A stretch of 64,000 nucleotides of DNA from Serratia marcescens subsp. marcescens ATCC 13880. GTDB lineage: Bacteria > Pseudomonadota > Gammaproteobacteria > Enterobacterales > Enterobacteriaceae. The position numbers and the translations under genes are program-made. The notes under the pieces are model-generated. The model saw only the letters and a program-made list of their open reading frames with translations, made no database searches and was not told the origin of the DNA. The DNA is taken from NCBI RefSeq assembly GCF_017299535.1, contig NZ_CP071238.1:2790001-2854000 (forward strand), read 5' to 3'. Shown piece by piece: positions 14,190 to 24,307 of the stretch; position 1 is the stretch's first letter, and every line of letters starts with the position of its first letter.

Positions 14190-14987
14190 TCACGGCGCCA
14201 AAAAATCCTCCACCGCCCACAGCACCGCGTCAGGCCGTTCCAGAATGCCGAGGTGCGTGCGGGCCTCCCCTAAACGCACCACGGAGAAAAACGGCTGCTC
14301 GGCGGCAAACGCCTGCTGTTGCCGCAGGTAGTCGTCGCGGCGATCCAACGAGTAGATGTGCCGGCACGGCGGCGGCGCGCTCATGCCCGCCAGGCGTTGC
14401 AGCGGCGAGCCGTATTGCCGATAGGCCTGTTCGATGGCCACGCCGGCGGCACGCCAGAGCCGGTAATCTTCCTGCGCCATCTCGACCTCCAGATGGCGTT
14501 TGACCCGATCGTGGCGGATGCCGCCCTGCCAGAAGTCGAACAAGGCGTCGCGCGCCGCCAGCCACTGCTGCGGCTGCTGCATGCGGCTCACCGCCGTAAA
14601 GAACGCCGGCTCCGGCTGCGTCATGATCCAGTCGAGAAACACCATGCCCCGCACCCGCTGCGGCAACGCTTCGGCCAACGCCACCGCCAGCCAGCTGGCG
14701 TGCGCCACCGACAGGGTGACCGCGTTATCCAAACGCAGCGCCGTCAGCAGTTGGCGCACATCCTCCAGCAAGTCGTCCGCCGTCAGCGACATCTCCGTGG
14801 CTTTTGACGACAGGCCATGGCCGCGCCAGTCGATGCTGATCACCCGATAGCGTTCGGCCGCCAGAGCGATGAACGGCTCAAACACGGTTTTCGGTTCGCA
14901 CCAGCCGGGCAGCAACACCAACGTGAGCGGCCCTGAGCCGATATCCTGATAGTCGAGCATCATGTTGGCACTGTGAAATGCGGTCAT
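14190..14987 (-). CDS. Alpha/beta-hydrolase-fold protein, HOD/quinolone-dioxygenase-like
   Basis: This 265-residue protein has an alpha/beta-hydrolase fold (LLPGWC at 25-30, IDWRGHGLS at 52-60). The normal GxSxG nucleophile elbow is absent and reads SVAHASW at 93-99. Several blocks (PGWC, RGHGLS, FLDWIM, RVKRHLEVEM, QYGSP, FFSVVRLG then TH) resemble what I recall of cofactor-free 3-hydroxy-4-oxoquinaldine 2,4-dioxygenase (HOD) and the PQS-cleaving AqdC group. D119 and H245 would be the Asp/His dyad and W153 the conserved Trp; E31 stands where HOD has a His. An inactive or ordinary hydrolase is the alternative. It stands alone between rluB and a T6SS-immunity-like gene. Fold is secure; dioxygenase activity is inference. 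Confidence 0.7.
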   Translation of the reverse strand: MTAFHSANMMLDYQDIGSGPLTLVLLPGWCEPKTVFEPFIALAAERYRVISIDWRGHGLSSKATEMSLTADDLLEDVRQLLTALRLDNAVTLSVAHASWLAVALAEALPQRVRGMVFLDWIMTQPEPAFFTAVSRMQQPQQWLAARDALFDFWQGGIRHDRVKRHLEVEMAQEDYRLWRAAGVAIEQAYRQYGSPLQRLAGMSAPPPCRHIYSLDRRDDYLRQQQAFAAEQPFFSVVRLGEARTHLGILERPDAVLWAVEDFLAP

Positions 14988-15136
14988 ATTACCTCCTGCG
15001 CGTCTCTCCCCGACCCGTTCGGGGAATACCGACGGGGATAAGGTGACAGCGCAGCAGGTATTGATCTATTGAAGTTCGTGCGGAAAGTCCCCTGGCCGCA
15101 CCTTATGAAAAAATGCGCACTAATTGGAATGGGAAC

Positions 15137-15496
15137 TTAATGGCGCACGCAGGGATAGGCGGCGCTTAACGCCAGCATGATCACCGACGGTGCGGAATAA
15201 TGCAGTTGCTCAGGATGCTCGTTCAAATACTGCATCACCGCGTCGGCGGCTACGCCGATGCTCATCCCGGCTTCCGGGCAGATATTGCGATTGCCCTGCA
15301 TGGAATAAGTATCGAATACGCCGGCGACGTATCCCATGAACATGCCGCCATTCAGCGCTTCGGCCACGGTGGCTTCACCGCTTTTATTTTTTACGTAACC
15401 GCCGGATTCCGCCAGCAAACCGCTGCCTGAATAAAACCCCGCATTTGCCATTGAGGAAAATAATAAGGCCGCTAAAAAAGAAACCTGTTTAATCAT
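15137..15496 (-). CDS. Rap1a/Tai-type T6SS immunity protein, orphan
   Basis: The 119-residue product has a signal peptide ending near residue 19 (FSSMANA) and a small secreted domain with two cysteines, C73 and C116. The layout MGYVAGVFDTYS, then ICP, then VMQYLNEHPEQLHYSA, then a C-terminal AAYPC is the pattern I know for Rap1a/Tai proteins, periplasmic inhibitors of type VI secretion amidase effectors (Ssp/Tae4), which were described in S. marcescens. No amidase-sized effector gene lies beside it: the neighbours are the HOD-like gene and yciO. It may be an orphan immunity gene protecting against rivals, or a domesticated relative with another role. Confidence 0.75.
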   Translation of the reverse strand: MIKQVSFLAALLFSSMANAGFYSGSGLLAESGGYVKNKSGEATVAEALNGGMFMGYVAGVFDTYSMQGNRNICPEAGMSIGVAADAVMQYLNEHPEQLHYSAPSVIMLALSAAYPCVRH

Positions 15497-15611
15497 TGCT
15501 GCGCATCCTGCCCATTATCAATTCTGAAGTAGTCAAGAATAGCGGCTTTCACGCGAAATAGCCTCGCTTCAGCCGATTTTCAGACAATGGGCAGGGTGGC
15601 AACCTTTTACA

Positions 15612-16232
15612 TCAGCGGAAAGGCGCCGCGTCGCCCGCCCCTTCGCGCACCACTTCCGGCGTGGATTCGGTCAGATCGATAACCGTGGTCGGCTGTTGGC
15701 CGAGGAAGCCGCCGTGGATCACCAGATCGACCACCTTGCCCAAATGATCGCTGATCTCTTCCGGATCCGACTCGGCAAAATCATTGCCCGGCAGCATCAG
15801 GGTGGTGGACATCATCGGTTCGTTCAGCGCCTCCAGCAGCGCCAATGCGATCGGGTTCGACGGCACGCGCAGACCGATGGTTTTGCGCTTTTCATTCATC
15901 AGGCGGCGCGGCACTTCTTTGGTCGCTTTCAGAATGAACGTGTAGTGGCCCGGCGTATTGTTTTTGATCAGGCGGAAGGCCGTATTATCGACGTGCGCAT
16001 AGGTCGACAATTCGGACAGATCGCGGCACATCAGGGTAAAGTTGTGGTTGCCGTCCAGTTGACGGATGCGGCAAATGCGTTCCATCGCCGCCTTCTCTTC
16101 CAGCATGCAACCCAGCGCGTAGCCGGAATCGGTGGGATAAACGATCACTCCGCCCTTGCGCAGCACCTCGACCGCCTGGTTAATCAAACGCGGCTGTGGG
16201 TTGTCCGGATGAATATAAAAAAGCTGACTCAT
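15612..16232 (-). CDS. yciO: Sua5/YciO/YrdC family protein YciO
   Basis: YciO is a paralogue of the threonylcarbamoyl-AMP synthase TsaC; its own substrate is uncertain. The 206-residue protein has the family RNA/nucleotide-binding surface (GGVIVYPTDSGYALGC near 28-43, KNNTPGHYTFILKA, and KTIGLRVPSNPIALALLEAL). It lies 47 bp downstream of rnm in the same orientation, probably an operon, matching the E. coli order near trp. Confidence 0.94.
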   Translation of the reverse strand: MSQLFYIHPDNPQPRLINQAVEVLRKGGVIVYPTDSGYALGCMLEEKAAMERICRIRQLDGNHNFTLMCRDLSELSTYAHVDNTAFRLIKNNTPGHYTFILKATKEVPRRLMNEKRKTIGLRVPSNPIALALLEALNEPMMSTTLMLPGNDFAESDPEEISDHLGKVVDLVIHGGFLGQQPTTVIDLTESTPEVVREGAGDAAPFR

Positions 16233-16279
16233 GACTTGCTCCTAAAATAATGCCCGCGCGCGTTGCCACGCGCGTAAAA

Positions 16280-17161
16280 TCAGACCGCCTGGCCCGGTTG
16301 CGGCCAATCGCGCCACACTGGCTCGACGCCGCCCGGCAGCCACAGCTTGCGCCCCAGTTCGATCCACGAACAAGGTTGATGGAAATCAGAGCCTTGCGAG
16401 GCCAACAGGTGGTAGTCCTGCGCGTATTTCGCCAGCTGCGCGCGCTCATGCGGCGCCTGCTGACACTGCGCCACTTCCATGGCGTCGCCGCCGTGTTCGG
16501 CGAAATGCGCCAGCAAACGTTTCAACCACTTCGCGGTCAGATCATAACGGCCGGGGTGCGCTATCACCGCCTGGCCGCCCGATTGATGAATCGCATCAAT
16601 GGCTTGTTCTATTGTACACCACTGCGGCGGCACGTAGCCGGTTTTGCCTTTGGCCAGATATTTCTTGAACACCTGCGCCATGTTGTCCGCCACGCCAATC
16701 TCCACCAGATAACGGGCGAAATGGCCGCGGGTCACCGCACCGGCCCCCGCCAACCGCTGGGCGCCGGCATAGGCGTCGGGAATGCGCGCTTTACCCAGAC
16801 GTGCGCCGATCTCCTGCGCGCGCCGATGGCGACGTTCGGTTTGTTCCGCCAATAGCGCCACCAGCGCCGGGTGCGCGACGTCCACGCCCAACCCAACGAT
16901 ATGAATTTCATGATTTTCCCATAGCGTCGAGATCTCCACCCCGTTGACCAGCCGCAGCGGCAACGCCTGCTCCGCAATAGCGGCGGCGGCCTCAGCCAAG
17001 CCTGCGGTGGTGTCGTGATCGGTGATCGCCAGCACGCCCACGCGCATCTCTACCGCCCGCAGCACCAGCTGCGTCGGCGTCAGGTAGCCGTCGGAGGCGG
17101 TCGTGTGGCTGTGGAGGTCGTACAGAGTAAAAGCGATGGATGGGGGGTTACTGTCTGTCAA
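16280..17161 (-). CDS. rnm: PHP-domain 5'-3' exoribonuclease RNase AM
   Basis: Rnm (YciV/TrpH) is a PHP phosphoesterase that trims 5' ends of 5S and 23S rRNA precursors and degrades short oligonucleotides and 3',5'-bisphosphonucleotides. The 293-residue protein shows PHP metal motifs [11 protein letters not shown] (about 14-24), AITDHDT (about 40-46), [16 protein letters not shown] and a C-terminal GSDFH. It lies directly upstream of, and divergent from, the trp promoter, as in E. coli. Confidence 0.95.
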   Translation of the reverse strand: MTDSNPPSIAFTLYDLHSHTTASDGYLTPTQLVLRAVEMRVGVLAITDHDTTAGLAEAAAAIAEQALPLRLVNGVEISTLWENHEIHIVGLGVDVAHPALVALLAEQTERRHRRAQEIGARLGKARIPDAYAGAQRLAGAGAVTRGHFARYLVEIGVADNMAQVFKKYLAKGKTGYVPPQWCTIEQAIDAIHQSGGQAVIAHPGRYDLTAKWLKRLLAHFAEHGGDAMEVAQCQQAPHERAQLAKYAQDYHLLASQGSDFHQPCSWIELGRKLWLPGGVEPVWRDWPQPGQAV

Positions 17162-17291
17162 AACGGCTATCCGGCAATGGCTTGGTTTTCTATCATACCC
17201 GCGATCGGCGGCCGGACGGAAATCTATTCTGCGCCAGGCAGACGATGAATAGAATTCACGCTGACCGCTAAAACATTGTGCAAAAAGAGGG

Positions 17292-17326
17292 TTGACTTTG
17301 CCCTCACGAACCAGTTAACTAGTACA
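17292..17326 (+). promoter_or_regulatory. trp promoter with TrpR operator
   Basis: TTGACT (17292-17297) and TTAACT (17315-17320) are 17 bp apart, the same -35/-10 pair layout as E. coli trp. The -10 is embedded in the near-palindrome CGAACCAGTTAACTAGTACA (17307-17326), which matches the E. coli TrpR operator except at a few positions. Tryptophan-bound TrpR should therefore block RNA polymerase here. Confidence 0.92.
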
Positions 17327-17379
17327 CAAGTTCACGGCAACGGCCGTGTTGGATGAGAGTTAACAAAGAGAGTCTGCAA

Positions 17380-17439
17380 ATGAACACATACATTTCTCTT
17401 CACGGTTGGTGGCGTACCTCCCTCTTGCGGGCGGTGTAA
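17380..17439 (+). CDS. trpL: trp operon leader peptide
   Basis: This short frame encodes MNTYISLHGWWRTSLLRAV (19 residues) with tandem Trp codons TGG TGG at 17407-17412. AAAGAGAG at 17365-17372 serves as ribosome site. Ribosome stalling at the Trp codons when charged tRNA-Trp is scarce favours the antiterminator and lets transcription reach trpE. Confidence 0.93.
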   Translation: MNTYISLHGWWRTSLLRAV

Positions 17440-17476
17440 TCGCGCATAGCTGTCATCTGACAATGCAGATTTCCTG

Positions 17477-17503
17477 AGCCCGCACCTGATGCGGGCTTTT
17501 TTA
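17477..17503 (+). terminator. trp attenuator
   Basis: AGCCCGC (17477-17483) pairs with GCGGGCT (17491-17497) around ACCTGAT and is followed by a U tract to 17502. It is the 3:4 terminator hairpin of the leader, 37 nt past the trpL stop. Confidence 0.93.
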
Positions 17504-17531
17504 TGGACAGAATTCACTGGAACCACCGATG

Positions 17532-19091
17532 ATGAACACCAAACCACAACTGACATTGCTGAAGGCGCAAGCCAGCTACCGGGGCGATCCCACCACCCTT
17601 TTCCACCAGCTGTGCGGCGCCCGTCCGGCCACCCTGCTGCTGGAGTCGGCGGAAATCAACAGCAAACAGAATCTGCAGAGCCTGCTGGTCATCGACAGCG
17701 CGCTGCGCATTACCGCACTGGGCCACACCGTCAGCGTGCAGGCGTTGACCGCCAACGGTGCGGCGCTGCTGCCGCTGCTGGACGAAGCGCTGCCACCTGA
17801 AGTCCGCAATCAGGCGCGCCCCAACGGCCGCGAACTGACCTTCCCGGCGATCGACGCGGTGCAGGACGAAGACGCCCGCCTGCGTTCACTGTCGGTGTTC
17901 GACGCGCTGCGCACGCTGCTGACCCTGGTGGACTCCCCGGCGGACGAGCGCGAAGCCGTGATGCTGGGCGGCCTGTTCGCCTACGATTTGGTCGCCGGGT
18001 TCGAGGACCTGCCGGCACTGCGCCAGGATCAACGCTGCCCGGACTTCTGCTTCTATCTGGCGGAAACCCTGCTGGTGCTGGATCATCAACGCGGCTCGGC
18101 CCGTCTGCAGGCCAGCGTCTTCAGTGAGCAGGCGAGTGAAGCGCAGCGTTTGCAGCATCGCCTGGAACAGCTGCAGGCTGAGTTGCAACAACCCCCGCAG
18201 CCGATCCCGCACCAAACGCTGGAAAACATGCAGCTGAGCTGTAACCAGAGCGACGAAGAGTACGGCACGGTGGTCAGCGAGCTGCAGGAAGCGATCCGCC
18301 AGGGCGAGATTTTCCAGGTGGTGCCGTCGCGCCGCTTCACCCTGCCGTGCCCGGCGCCGCTGGCGGCCTACCAAACCTTAAAAGACAACAACCCCAGCCC
18401 GTACATGTTCTTCATGCAGGATGATGACTTCACCCTGTTCGGCGCTTCGCCGGAGAGCGCGCTGAAATACGACGCGGGCAATCGCCAAATCGAAATCTAC
18501 CCGATCGCCGGCACTCGCCCGCGCGGCCGCCGCGCCGATGGTTCGCTGGATCTGGATCTCGACAGCCGCATTGAGCTGGAAATGCGCACCGACCACAAAG
18601 AGCTGGCCGAGCACCTGATGCTGGTCGATCTGGCGCGCAACGATCTGGCGCGCATCTGTCAGGCCGGCAGCCGCTATGTGGCCGACCTGACCAAGGTGGA
18701 CCGCTATTCATTCGTCATGCACCTGGTTTCCCGGGTGGTGGGCACCCTGCGCGCCGATCTCGACGTGCTGCACGCCTACCAGGCCTGCATGAACATGGGC
18801 ACCCTCAGCGGCGCGCCGAAAGTGCGGGCGATGCAGCTGATCGCCGCCTCCGAAGGCACGCGCCGCGGCAGCTACGGCGGCGCGGTGGGCTACTTCACCG
18901 CCACCGGCGATCTGGATACCTGCATCGTCATTCGCTCCGCCTACGTTGAAGACGGCATCGCCACCGTGCAAGCCGGTGCCGGCGTGGTGCTGGATTCCGT
19001 CCCGCAGGCGGAAGCCGACGAAACCCGTAATAAAGCCCGTGCCGTGCTGCGCGCCATCGCCACTGCGCACCATGCCAAGGAGGTGTTCTGA
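17532..19091 (+). CDS. trpE: Anthranilate synthase component I
   Basis: TrpE makes anthranilate from chorismate using ammonia supplied by TrpG. From the second of two adjacent ATGs (17532) the product is 519 residues and begins MNTKPQLT, which I recall as the S. marcescens N-terminus; the ATG at 17529 would add one Met. The N-terminal LLLESAE segment carries the tryptophan feedback site. The chorismate-utilising C-terminal half contains [23 protein letters not shown] and [12 protein letters not shown]. Its TGA overlaps the trpG ATG by one base (TGATG), implying translational coupling that balances the two subunits. Confidence 0.97.
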   Translation: MNTKPQLTLLKAQASYRGDPTTLFHQLCGARPATLLLESAEINSKQNLQSLLVIDSALRITALGHTVSVQALTANGAALLPLLDEALPPEVRNQARPNGRELTFPAIDAVQDEDARLRSLSVFDALRTLLTLVDSPADEREAVMLGGLFAYDLVAGFEDLPALRQDQRCPDFCFYLAETLLVLDHQRGSARLQASVFSEQASEAQRLQHRLEQLQAELQQPPQPIPHQTLENMQLSCNQSDEEYGTVVSELQEAIRQGEIFQVVPSRRFTLPCPAPLAAYQTLKDNNPSPYMFFMQDDDFTLFGASPESALKYDAGNRQIEIYPIAGTRPRGRRADGSLDLDLDSRIELEMRTDHKELAEHLMLVDLARNDLARICQAGSRYVADLTKVDRYSFVMHLVSRVVGTLRADLDVLHAYQACMNMGTLSGAPKVRAMQLIAASEGTRRGSYGGAVGYFTATGDLDTCIVIRSAYVEDGIATVQAGAGVVLDSVPQAEADETRNKARAVLRAIATAHHAKEVF

Positions 19092-19672
19092 TGGCCGATA
19101 TCCTGCTGCTCGACAACGTCGATTCCTTTACCTACAACCTGGTCGATCAGCTGCGCGCCAGCGGCCACCAGGTGGTGATTTACCGTAATCAGATCGCCGC
19201 CGAGGTGATCATCGAGCGTCTGCAACAGATGGAACAGCCGGTGCTGATGCTATCGCCCGGCCCCGGCACGCCGTCCGAAGCGGGCTGTATGCCGGAACTG
19301 CTGCAGCGTCTGCGCGGCCAACTGCCGATCATCGGCATCTGCCTCGGCCACCAGGCGATCGTCGAAGCCTATGGCGGCCAGGTCGGCCAGGCGGGCGAGA
19401 TCCTGCACGGCAAAGCCTCGGCGATCGCTCACGATGGCGAAGGCATGTTCGCCGGCATGGCCAACCCGCTGCCGGTGGCGCGCTACCACTCGCTGGTCGG
19501 CAGCAACATCCCGGCCGATCTCACCGTCAACGCCCGCTTCGGCGAAATGGTGATGGCGGTGCGCGACGACCGCCGCCGCGTGTGCGGCTTCCAGTTCCAC
19601 CCGGAATCGATTCTGACCACCCACGGCGCGCGCCTGCTCGAGCAGACCCTCGCTTGGGCGCTGGCGAAGTAA
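19091..19672 (+). CDS. trpG: Anthranilate synthase component II, glutamine amidotransferase
   Basis: TrpG hydrolyses glutamine and channels ammonia to TrpE. The 193-residue protein is a class I amidotransferase with C84 in GICLGHQAI and the His-Glu pair in FQFHPES near 170-172. In E. coli this domain is fused to TrpD; here it is a free gene, the arrangement known for Serratia. A 16-bp gap with an AAGGA site separates it from trpD. Confidence 0.97.
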   Translation: MADILLLDNVDSFTYNLVDQLRASGHQVVIYRNQIAAEVIIERLQQMEQPVLMLSPGPGTPSEAGCMPELLQRLRGQLPIIGICLGHQAIVEAYGGQVGQAGEILHGKASAIAHDGEGMFAGMANPLPVARYHSLVGSNIPADLTVNARFGEMVMAVRDDRRRVCGFQFHPESILTTHGARLLEQTLAWALAK

Positions 19673-19688
19673 TATAAGGAACACGACG

Positions 19689-20687
19689 ATGCAACCTATT
19701 CTTGAGAAACTGTACCGCGCCGAGTCGATGAGCCAGCAGGAAAGCCAACAGCTGTTCAGCGCCATCGTGCGCGGCGAGTTGGAGCCGAGCCAACTGGCGG
19801 CGGCGTTGATCAGCATGAAAGTCCGCGGCGAGCGCCCGGAAGAGATCGCCGGCGCCGCCAAAGCGCTGTTGGACGACGCTCAACCGTTCCCGCGCCCTGA
19901 CTATCTGTTCGCCGATATCGTCGGCACCGGCGGCGACGGCACCAACAGCATCAATATTTCCACCGCCAGCGCCTTCGTGGCGGCGGCGTGCGGCGCGAAG
20001 ATCGCCAAACACGGCAACCGCAGCGTTTCCAGCCGTTCCGGCTCTTCGGATCTGCTGGCGGCGTTCGGCATCCGCCTGGATCTGCCGGCGGAAGAAGCGC
20101 GCAAGGCGCTGGACGATCTCGGCGTGTGTTTCCTGTTCGCGCCGCAGTACCATACCGGCTTTCGTCACGCCATGCCGGTGCGCCAGCAGTTGAAGACCCG
20201 CACGCTGTTCAACGTGCTGGGCCCGCTGATCAACCCGGCGCGCCCGCCGCTGGCGCTGATCGGCGTTTACAGCCCGGAACTGGTGCTGCCGATTGCCGAA
20301 ACCCTGCGCGTGCTGGGTTATCAGCGTGCGGCGGTGGTTCACGGCGGCGGCATGGACGAGGTGGCGATCCACGCTCCGACGCACGTAGCGGAATTGAACA
20401 ACGGCGAAATCAGCAGCTACCAGCTCACGCCGCAGTCCTTCGGATTGGAAACCTATCCGCTGGAAGCCTTGCTGGGCGGCACGCCGGAAGAAAACCGTGA
20501 CATTTTGGCGCGGCTGTTACAAGGTAAAGGCGAGCCGGCGCACGCCGCGGCGGTCGCGGCCAACGTCGCGTTGCTTCTGAAGTTATTCGGACATGAAGAC
20601 CTGCGCCAAAATGCGCGGCAGGCACTGGATATGATCAACAGCGGGCAGGCCTATGAGCGTGTCATCGCACTGGCGGCAAGAGGATAA
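19689..20687 (+). CDS. trpD: Anthranilate phosphoribosyltransferase
   Basis: TrpD joins anthranilate to PRPP, giving phosphoribosylanthranilate. The 332-residue unfused protein contains the PRPP-binding [14 protein letters not shown] (about 79-92), [15 protein letters not shown] (about 106-120) and the [13 protein letters not shown] block. Its TAA directly abuts the trpC ATG, so the two are translationally linked. Confidence 0.97.
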   Translation: MQPILEKLYRAESMSQQESQQLFSAIVRGELEPSQLAAALISMKVRGERPEEIAGAAKALLDDAQPFPRPDYLFADIVGTGGDGTNSINISTASAFVAAACGAKIAKHGNRSVSSRSGSSDLLAAFGIRLDLPAEEARKALDDLGVCFLFAPQYHTGFRHAMPVRQQLKTRTLFNVLGPLINPARPPLALIGVYSPELVLPIAETLRVLGYQRAAVVHGGGMDEVAIHAPTHVAELNNGEISSYQLTPQSFGLETYPLEALLGGTPEENRDILARLLQGKGEPAHAAAVAANVALLLKLFGHEDLRQNARQALDMINSGQAYERVIALAARG

Positions 20688-22052
20688 ATGATGCAGGAAA
20701 CCGTGCTACACAAGATTGTCCGCGACAAAGCGCAATGGATCGCGGCGCGACAACAGCAACAGCCCCTGGCCGGCTTTCAGAACGACATCGTACCGAGCGA
20801 ACGCAGCTTTTATCACGCGCTGCAAGGCACCCGGACGGCTTTCATTCTCGAATGCAAGAAGGCCTCGCCTTCCAAAGGGCTGATTCGCGAAAACTTTGAT
20901 CCGGTGGAGATCGCCACGGTGTATAAAGATTTCGCCTCGGCGATCTCGGTGCTGACCGACGAGAAATACTTCCAGGGCAGCTTCGATTTCCTGCCGCTGG
21001 TCAGTAAAACCGTCAGCCAACCGGTGTTGTGCAAAGACTTTATCATCGATCCGTATCAGATTTACCTGGCGCGCTACTATCAGGCCGATGCCATCCTGCT
21101 GATGCTGTCGGTGTTGACCGACGACCAGTATCGCCAGCTGGCGGCGGTGGCCCACAGCCTGAATATGGGCGTGCTGACCGAAGTGATCAGTGAAGAAGAG
21201 CTGCAGCGCGCGATCGCGCTGGAAGCGCACGTGGTCGGCATCAATAATCGCGATCTGCGCGATCTGAGCATCGATCTGGACCGCACTCGCCAACTGGCGC
21301 CGCGCGTGCCGCATGGCGTGACGGTGATCAGCGAGTCAGGCATCAACAACTATGGGCAGATCCGCGAGCTGAGCCATTACGCCAACGGTTTCCTGATCGG
21401 CAGCGCGCTGATGTCTGAACCCGATCTGCGCGCCGCCGTGCGCCGCGTGATCCTGGGCGACAACAAAGTGTGCGGCCTGACCCGTCCGCAGGACTCCGCC
21501 GCCGCCTATCAGGCCGGCGCCATCTACGGCGGGCTGATTTTCGTCGGCCGTTCGCCGCGCTATGTGGACATCACCCGCGCCCGCGAAGTGATTTCCGGCG
21601 CGCCGCTGAAGTACGTCGGCGTATTCTGCGACGCCCAGGTCGAGACCGTGGCGTTGACCGTTGAGCGCCTCGGTCTGCACGCGGTGCAACTGCACGGCGC
21701 GGAAGACCAGGCCTATATCAGCGCCCTGCGCGCCCGCTTGCCGGCCAATTGCCGCATCTGGAAAGCGCTGAGCGTGAAAGATCGGGTGCCGGCGCGCGAT
21801 CTGCAGCATGTCGATCGCTACCTGCTCGACAACGGCGCCGGCGGCACCGGCCAACGCTTCGACTGGTCGGTATTGCAAGGCGAAGATCTGACTAACGTGA
21901 TGCTGGCGGGCGGCCTGCGCGCCGACAACTGCGTCGAAGCGGCCAAGCTCGGCTGCGCCGGGCTGGACTTCAACTCCGGCGTGGAAAGCGAACCGGGCAT
22001 CAAAGATCCCGCGCGCCTGGCCTCGGTCTTCCAGACCCTGCGCGCCTACTGA
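20688..22052 (+). CDS. trpCF: Bifunctional indole-3-glycerol-phosphate synthase / phosphoribosylanthranilate isomerase
   Basis: The two TIM barrels catalyse consecutive steps: the C-terminal PRAI domain isomerises phosphoribosylanthranilate and the N-terminal IGPS domain closes the indole ring. The 454-residue protein has ILECKKASPSKGLIR and CKDFIIDPYQIYLARYY in the IGPS half and KVCGLTRPQD (starting about 261), then VQLHGAED and LLDNGAGGTGQRFDW in the PRAI half. The fusion is the enterobacterial form. Two adjacent ATGs (20688, 20691) are possible starts. Confidence 0.97.
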   Translation: MMQETVLHKIVRDKAQWIAARQQQQPLAGFQNDIVPSERSFYHALQGTRTAFILECKKASPSKGLIRENFDPVEIATVYKDFASAISVLTDEKYFQGSFDFLPLVSKTVSQPVLCKDFIIDPYQIYLARYYQADAILLMLSVLTDDQYRQLAAVAHSLNMGVLTEVISEEELQRAIALEAHVVGINNRDLRDLSIDLDRTRQLAPRVPHGVTVISESGINNYGQIRELSHYANGFLIGSALMSEPDLRAAVRRVILGDNKVCGLTRPQDSAAAYQAGAIYGGLIFVGRSPRYVDITRAREVISGAPLKYVGVFCDAQVETVALTVERLGLHAVQLHGAEDQAYISALRARLPANCRIWKALSVKDRVPARDLQHVDRYLLDNGAGGTGQRFDWSVLQGEDLTNVMLAGGLRADNCVEAAKLGCAGLDFNSGVESEPGIKDPARLASVFQTLRAY

Positions 22053-22093
22053 ATACGGCTCTATATTAATAACGGATAATAACGGGAACTCTC

Positions 22094-23284
22094 ATGACGC
22101 TGCTTAACCCCTACTTCGGCGAATTTGGTGGCCAATACGTGCCGCAAATTCTGATGCCGGCCCTGAAACAACTGGAAGAAGCCTTTGTCAGCGCCCAGCG
22201 CGATCCGGAATTTCAGGCGGAATTTATCGATCTGTTGAAGAACTACGCGGGCCGCCCGACGGCGCTGACGCTGTGCAAAAACCTCACCGCCGGCAGCAAC
22301 ACCAAGCTTTATCTGAAGCGTGAAGATCTGCTGCACGGCGGCGCGCACAAGACCAACCAGGTGCTGGGCCAGGCGTTGCTGGCCAAGCGCATGGGCAAAA
22401 CCGAGATCATCGCAGAAACCGGCGCAGGCCAACACGGCGTCGCGTCGGCGCTGGCCTGCGCGCTGCTCGGCCTCAAATGCCGTATCTATATGGGCGCCAA
22501 AGACGTCGAGCGCCAGTCGCCGAACGTGTTCCGCATGCGGCTGATGGGCGCGGAAGTGATCCCGGTGCACAGCGGCTCCGCCACCCTGAAAGACGCCTGC
22601 AACGAAGCGTTGCGCGACTGGTCCGGCAGCTATGAAACCGCGCACTACATGCTCGGCACCGCCGCCGGCCCGCATCCGTACCCGACTATCGTGCGTGAAT
22701 TCCAGCGCATGATCGGCGAAGAAACCAAAGCGCAGGTGCTGGAGCGCGAAGGCCGTCTGCCGGATGCGGTCATCGCCTGCGTCGGCGGCGGCTCCAACGC
22801 CATCGGCATGTTCGCCGACTTTATCGATGATGCCGACGTCGGGCTGATCGGCGTGGAACCCGCCGGTCTGGGCATCGAGACCGGCCAGCACGGCGCGCCG
22901 CTGAAGCACGGCCACGTCGGCATCTACTTCGGTATGAAAGCGCCGATGATGCAGACCGCCGAAGGCCAGATTGAAGAATCCTATTCAATCTCCGCCGGGT
23001 TGGACTTCCCGTCCGTCGGGCCGCAACACGCCTTCCTGAACAGCATCGGCCGCGCCGAATACGTGTCGATCACCGACGACGAAGCGCTGGAAGCGTTCAA
23101 GGCGCTGTCGCGCCATGAAGGCATCATCCCGGCGCTGGAATCCTCGCACGCCCTGGCGCACGCGCTGAAAATGATCCGTGAAACGCCGCAGAAAGAACAG
23201 ATCCTGGTGGTCAACCTGTCCGGCCGCGGCGACAAAGACATATTTACCGTTCACGACATTTTGAAAGCACGGGGAGAAATCTGA
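22094..23284 (+). CDS. trpB: Tryptophan synthase beta subunit
   Basis: TrpB condenses indole with serine using pyridoxal phosphate. The 396-residue protein has the Schiff-base lysine K86 in HGGAHKTNQ and the phosphate-binding GGGSNAIG loop near 234-241. An AACGGGAACT stretch precedes the ATG. The TGA overlaps the trpA ATG by one base (TGATG), coupling synthesis of the alpha2-beta2 complex. Confidence 0.98.
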   Translation: MTLLNPYFGEFGGQYVPQILMPALKQLEEAFVSAQRDPEFQAEFIDLLKNYAGRPTALTLCKNLTAGSNTKLYLKREDLLHGGAHKTNQVLGQALLAKRMGKTEIIAETGAGQHGVASALACALLGLKCRIYMGAKDVERQSPNVFRMRLMGAEVIPVHSGSATLKDACNEALRDWSGSYETAHYMLGTAAGPHPYPTIVREFQRMIGEETKAQVLEREGRLPDAVIACVGGGSNAIGMFADFIDDADVGLIGVEPAGLGIETGQHGAPLKHGHVGIYFGMKAPMMQTAEGQIEESYSISAGLDFPSVGPQHAFLNSIGRAEYVSITDDEALEAFKALSRHEGIIPALESSHALAHALKMIRETPQKEQILVVNLSGRGDKDIFTVHDILKARGEI

Positions 23285-24090
23285 TGGAACGTTATCAGCA
23301 ACTGTTCAAACGCCTGGAAAGCAACAAGGAAGGCGCCTTCGTCCCGTTCGTGACGCTGGGCGATCCTAATCCAACGCTGTCGCTGCAGATTATCGATACC
23401 CTGATCGAAGCCGGCGCGGACGCGCTGGAGCTGGGCATCCCCTTCTCCGATCCGCTGGCGGATGGCTCAACCATCCAGAGCGCGACGCTGCGCGCTTTCG
23501 CAGCCGGCGTCACGCCGACCCAGTGCTTCGAGATGCTGGCGGCCATCCGCCAGAAGCACCCGACCATTCCCATCGGCCTGCTGATGTACGCCAATCTGGT
23601 GTTCCATAAAGGCATCGATGCGTTTTACCAACGCTGCGCCGAAGTGGGCGTGGATTCGGTGCTGGTCGCCGACGTGCCGTTTGAAGAGTCTGCGCCGTTC
23701 CGCGCCGCCGCCGCTCGCCACGGTATCGCACCGATCTTCATCTGCCCGCCGAACGCCGATGACGATCTGCTGCGTGAAATCGCGTCGCACGGCCGCGGTT
23801 ACACCTACCTGCTGTCGCGCGCCGGGGTGACCGGCACCGAAAGCCGGGCGCAGCTGCCGTTGCATCACCTGGTGAACAAGCTGCGCGAGTATCACGCCGC
23901 GCCGCCGCTGCAGGGCTTCGGCATCTCCGAACCCGAGCAGGTGAAGGCGGCGCTGCAGGCCGGCGCCGCCGGCGCGATCTCCGGCTCGGCAATCGTCAAA
24001 ATCATCGAACAGCACCATGCCGACCCGGCGGAGATGCTGACCAGGCTGGCGGCCTTCGTCAGCAATATGAAGCGCGCCACCCGGGCGTGA
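23284..24090 (+). CDS. trpA: Tryptophan synthase alpha subunit
   Basis: TrpA cleaves indole-3-glycerol phosphate and passes indole through a tunnel to TrpB. The 268-residue TIM barrel keeps the catalytic E49 ([10 protein letters not shown]) and D60 (LADG) at the classical positions and the phosphate-binding GFGISEP and GSAIVK segments. It is the last gene of the operon and is followed 9 bp later by a strong hairpin. Confidence 0.98.
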   Translation: MERYQQLFKRLESNKEGAFVPFVTLGDPNPTLSLQIIDTLIEAGADALELGIPFSDPLADGSTIQSATLRAFAAGVTPTQCFEMLAAIRQKHPTIPIGLLMYANLVFHKGIDAFYQRCAEVGVDSVLVADVPFEESAPFRAAAARHGIAPIFICPPNADDDLLREIASHGRGYTYLLSRAGVTGTESRAQLPLHHLVNKLREYHAAPPLQGFGISEPEQVKAALQAGAAGAISGSAIVKIIEQHHADPAEMLTRLAAFVSNMKRATRA

Positions 24091-24098
24091 TCCTCTTT

Positions 24099-24127
24099 AG
24101 CGAGCGCCCTGCCGGCGCTCGCTTTAA
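24099..24127 (+). terminator. trp operon terminator
   Basis: AGCGAGCGCC (24099-24108) pairs with GGCGCTCGCT (24114-24123) and is followed by TTTAA; it ends the trp operon. Confidence 0.82.
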
Positions 24128-24307
24128 CAGCTTGTTTCCCCTCAAAGTTTGTTCCATTTATTTACATCAAAAATTTGAACAAACCCAGGTCTTGTCTCAC
24201 AATGAACGTTGTTCGCTATGCATTTCTTCGTTTGATTTGGGGAATGCGCTCGCTGCGGCGAAAAACCGTAGCGAATTTCAACCATAACATTGCATGGAGA
24301 GTAATTT

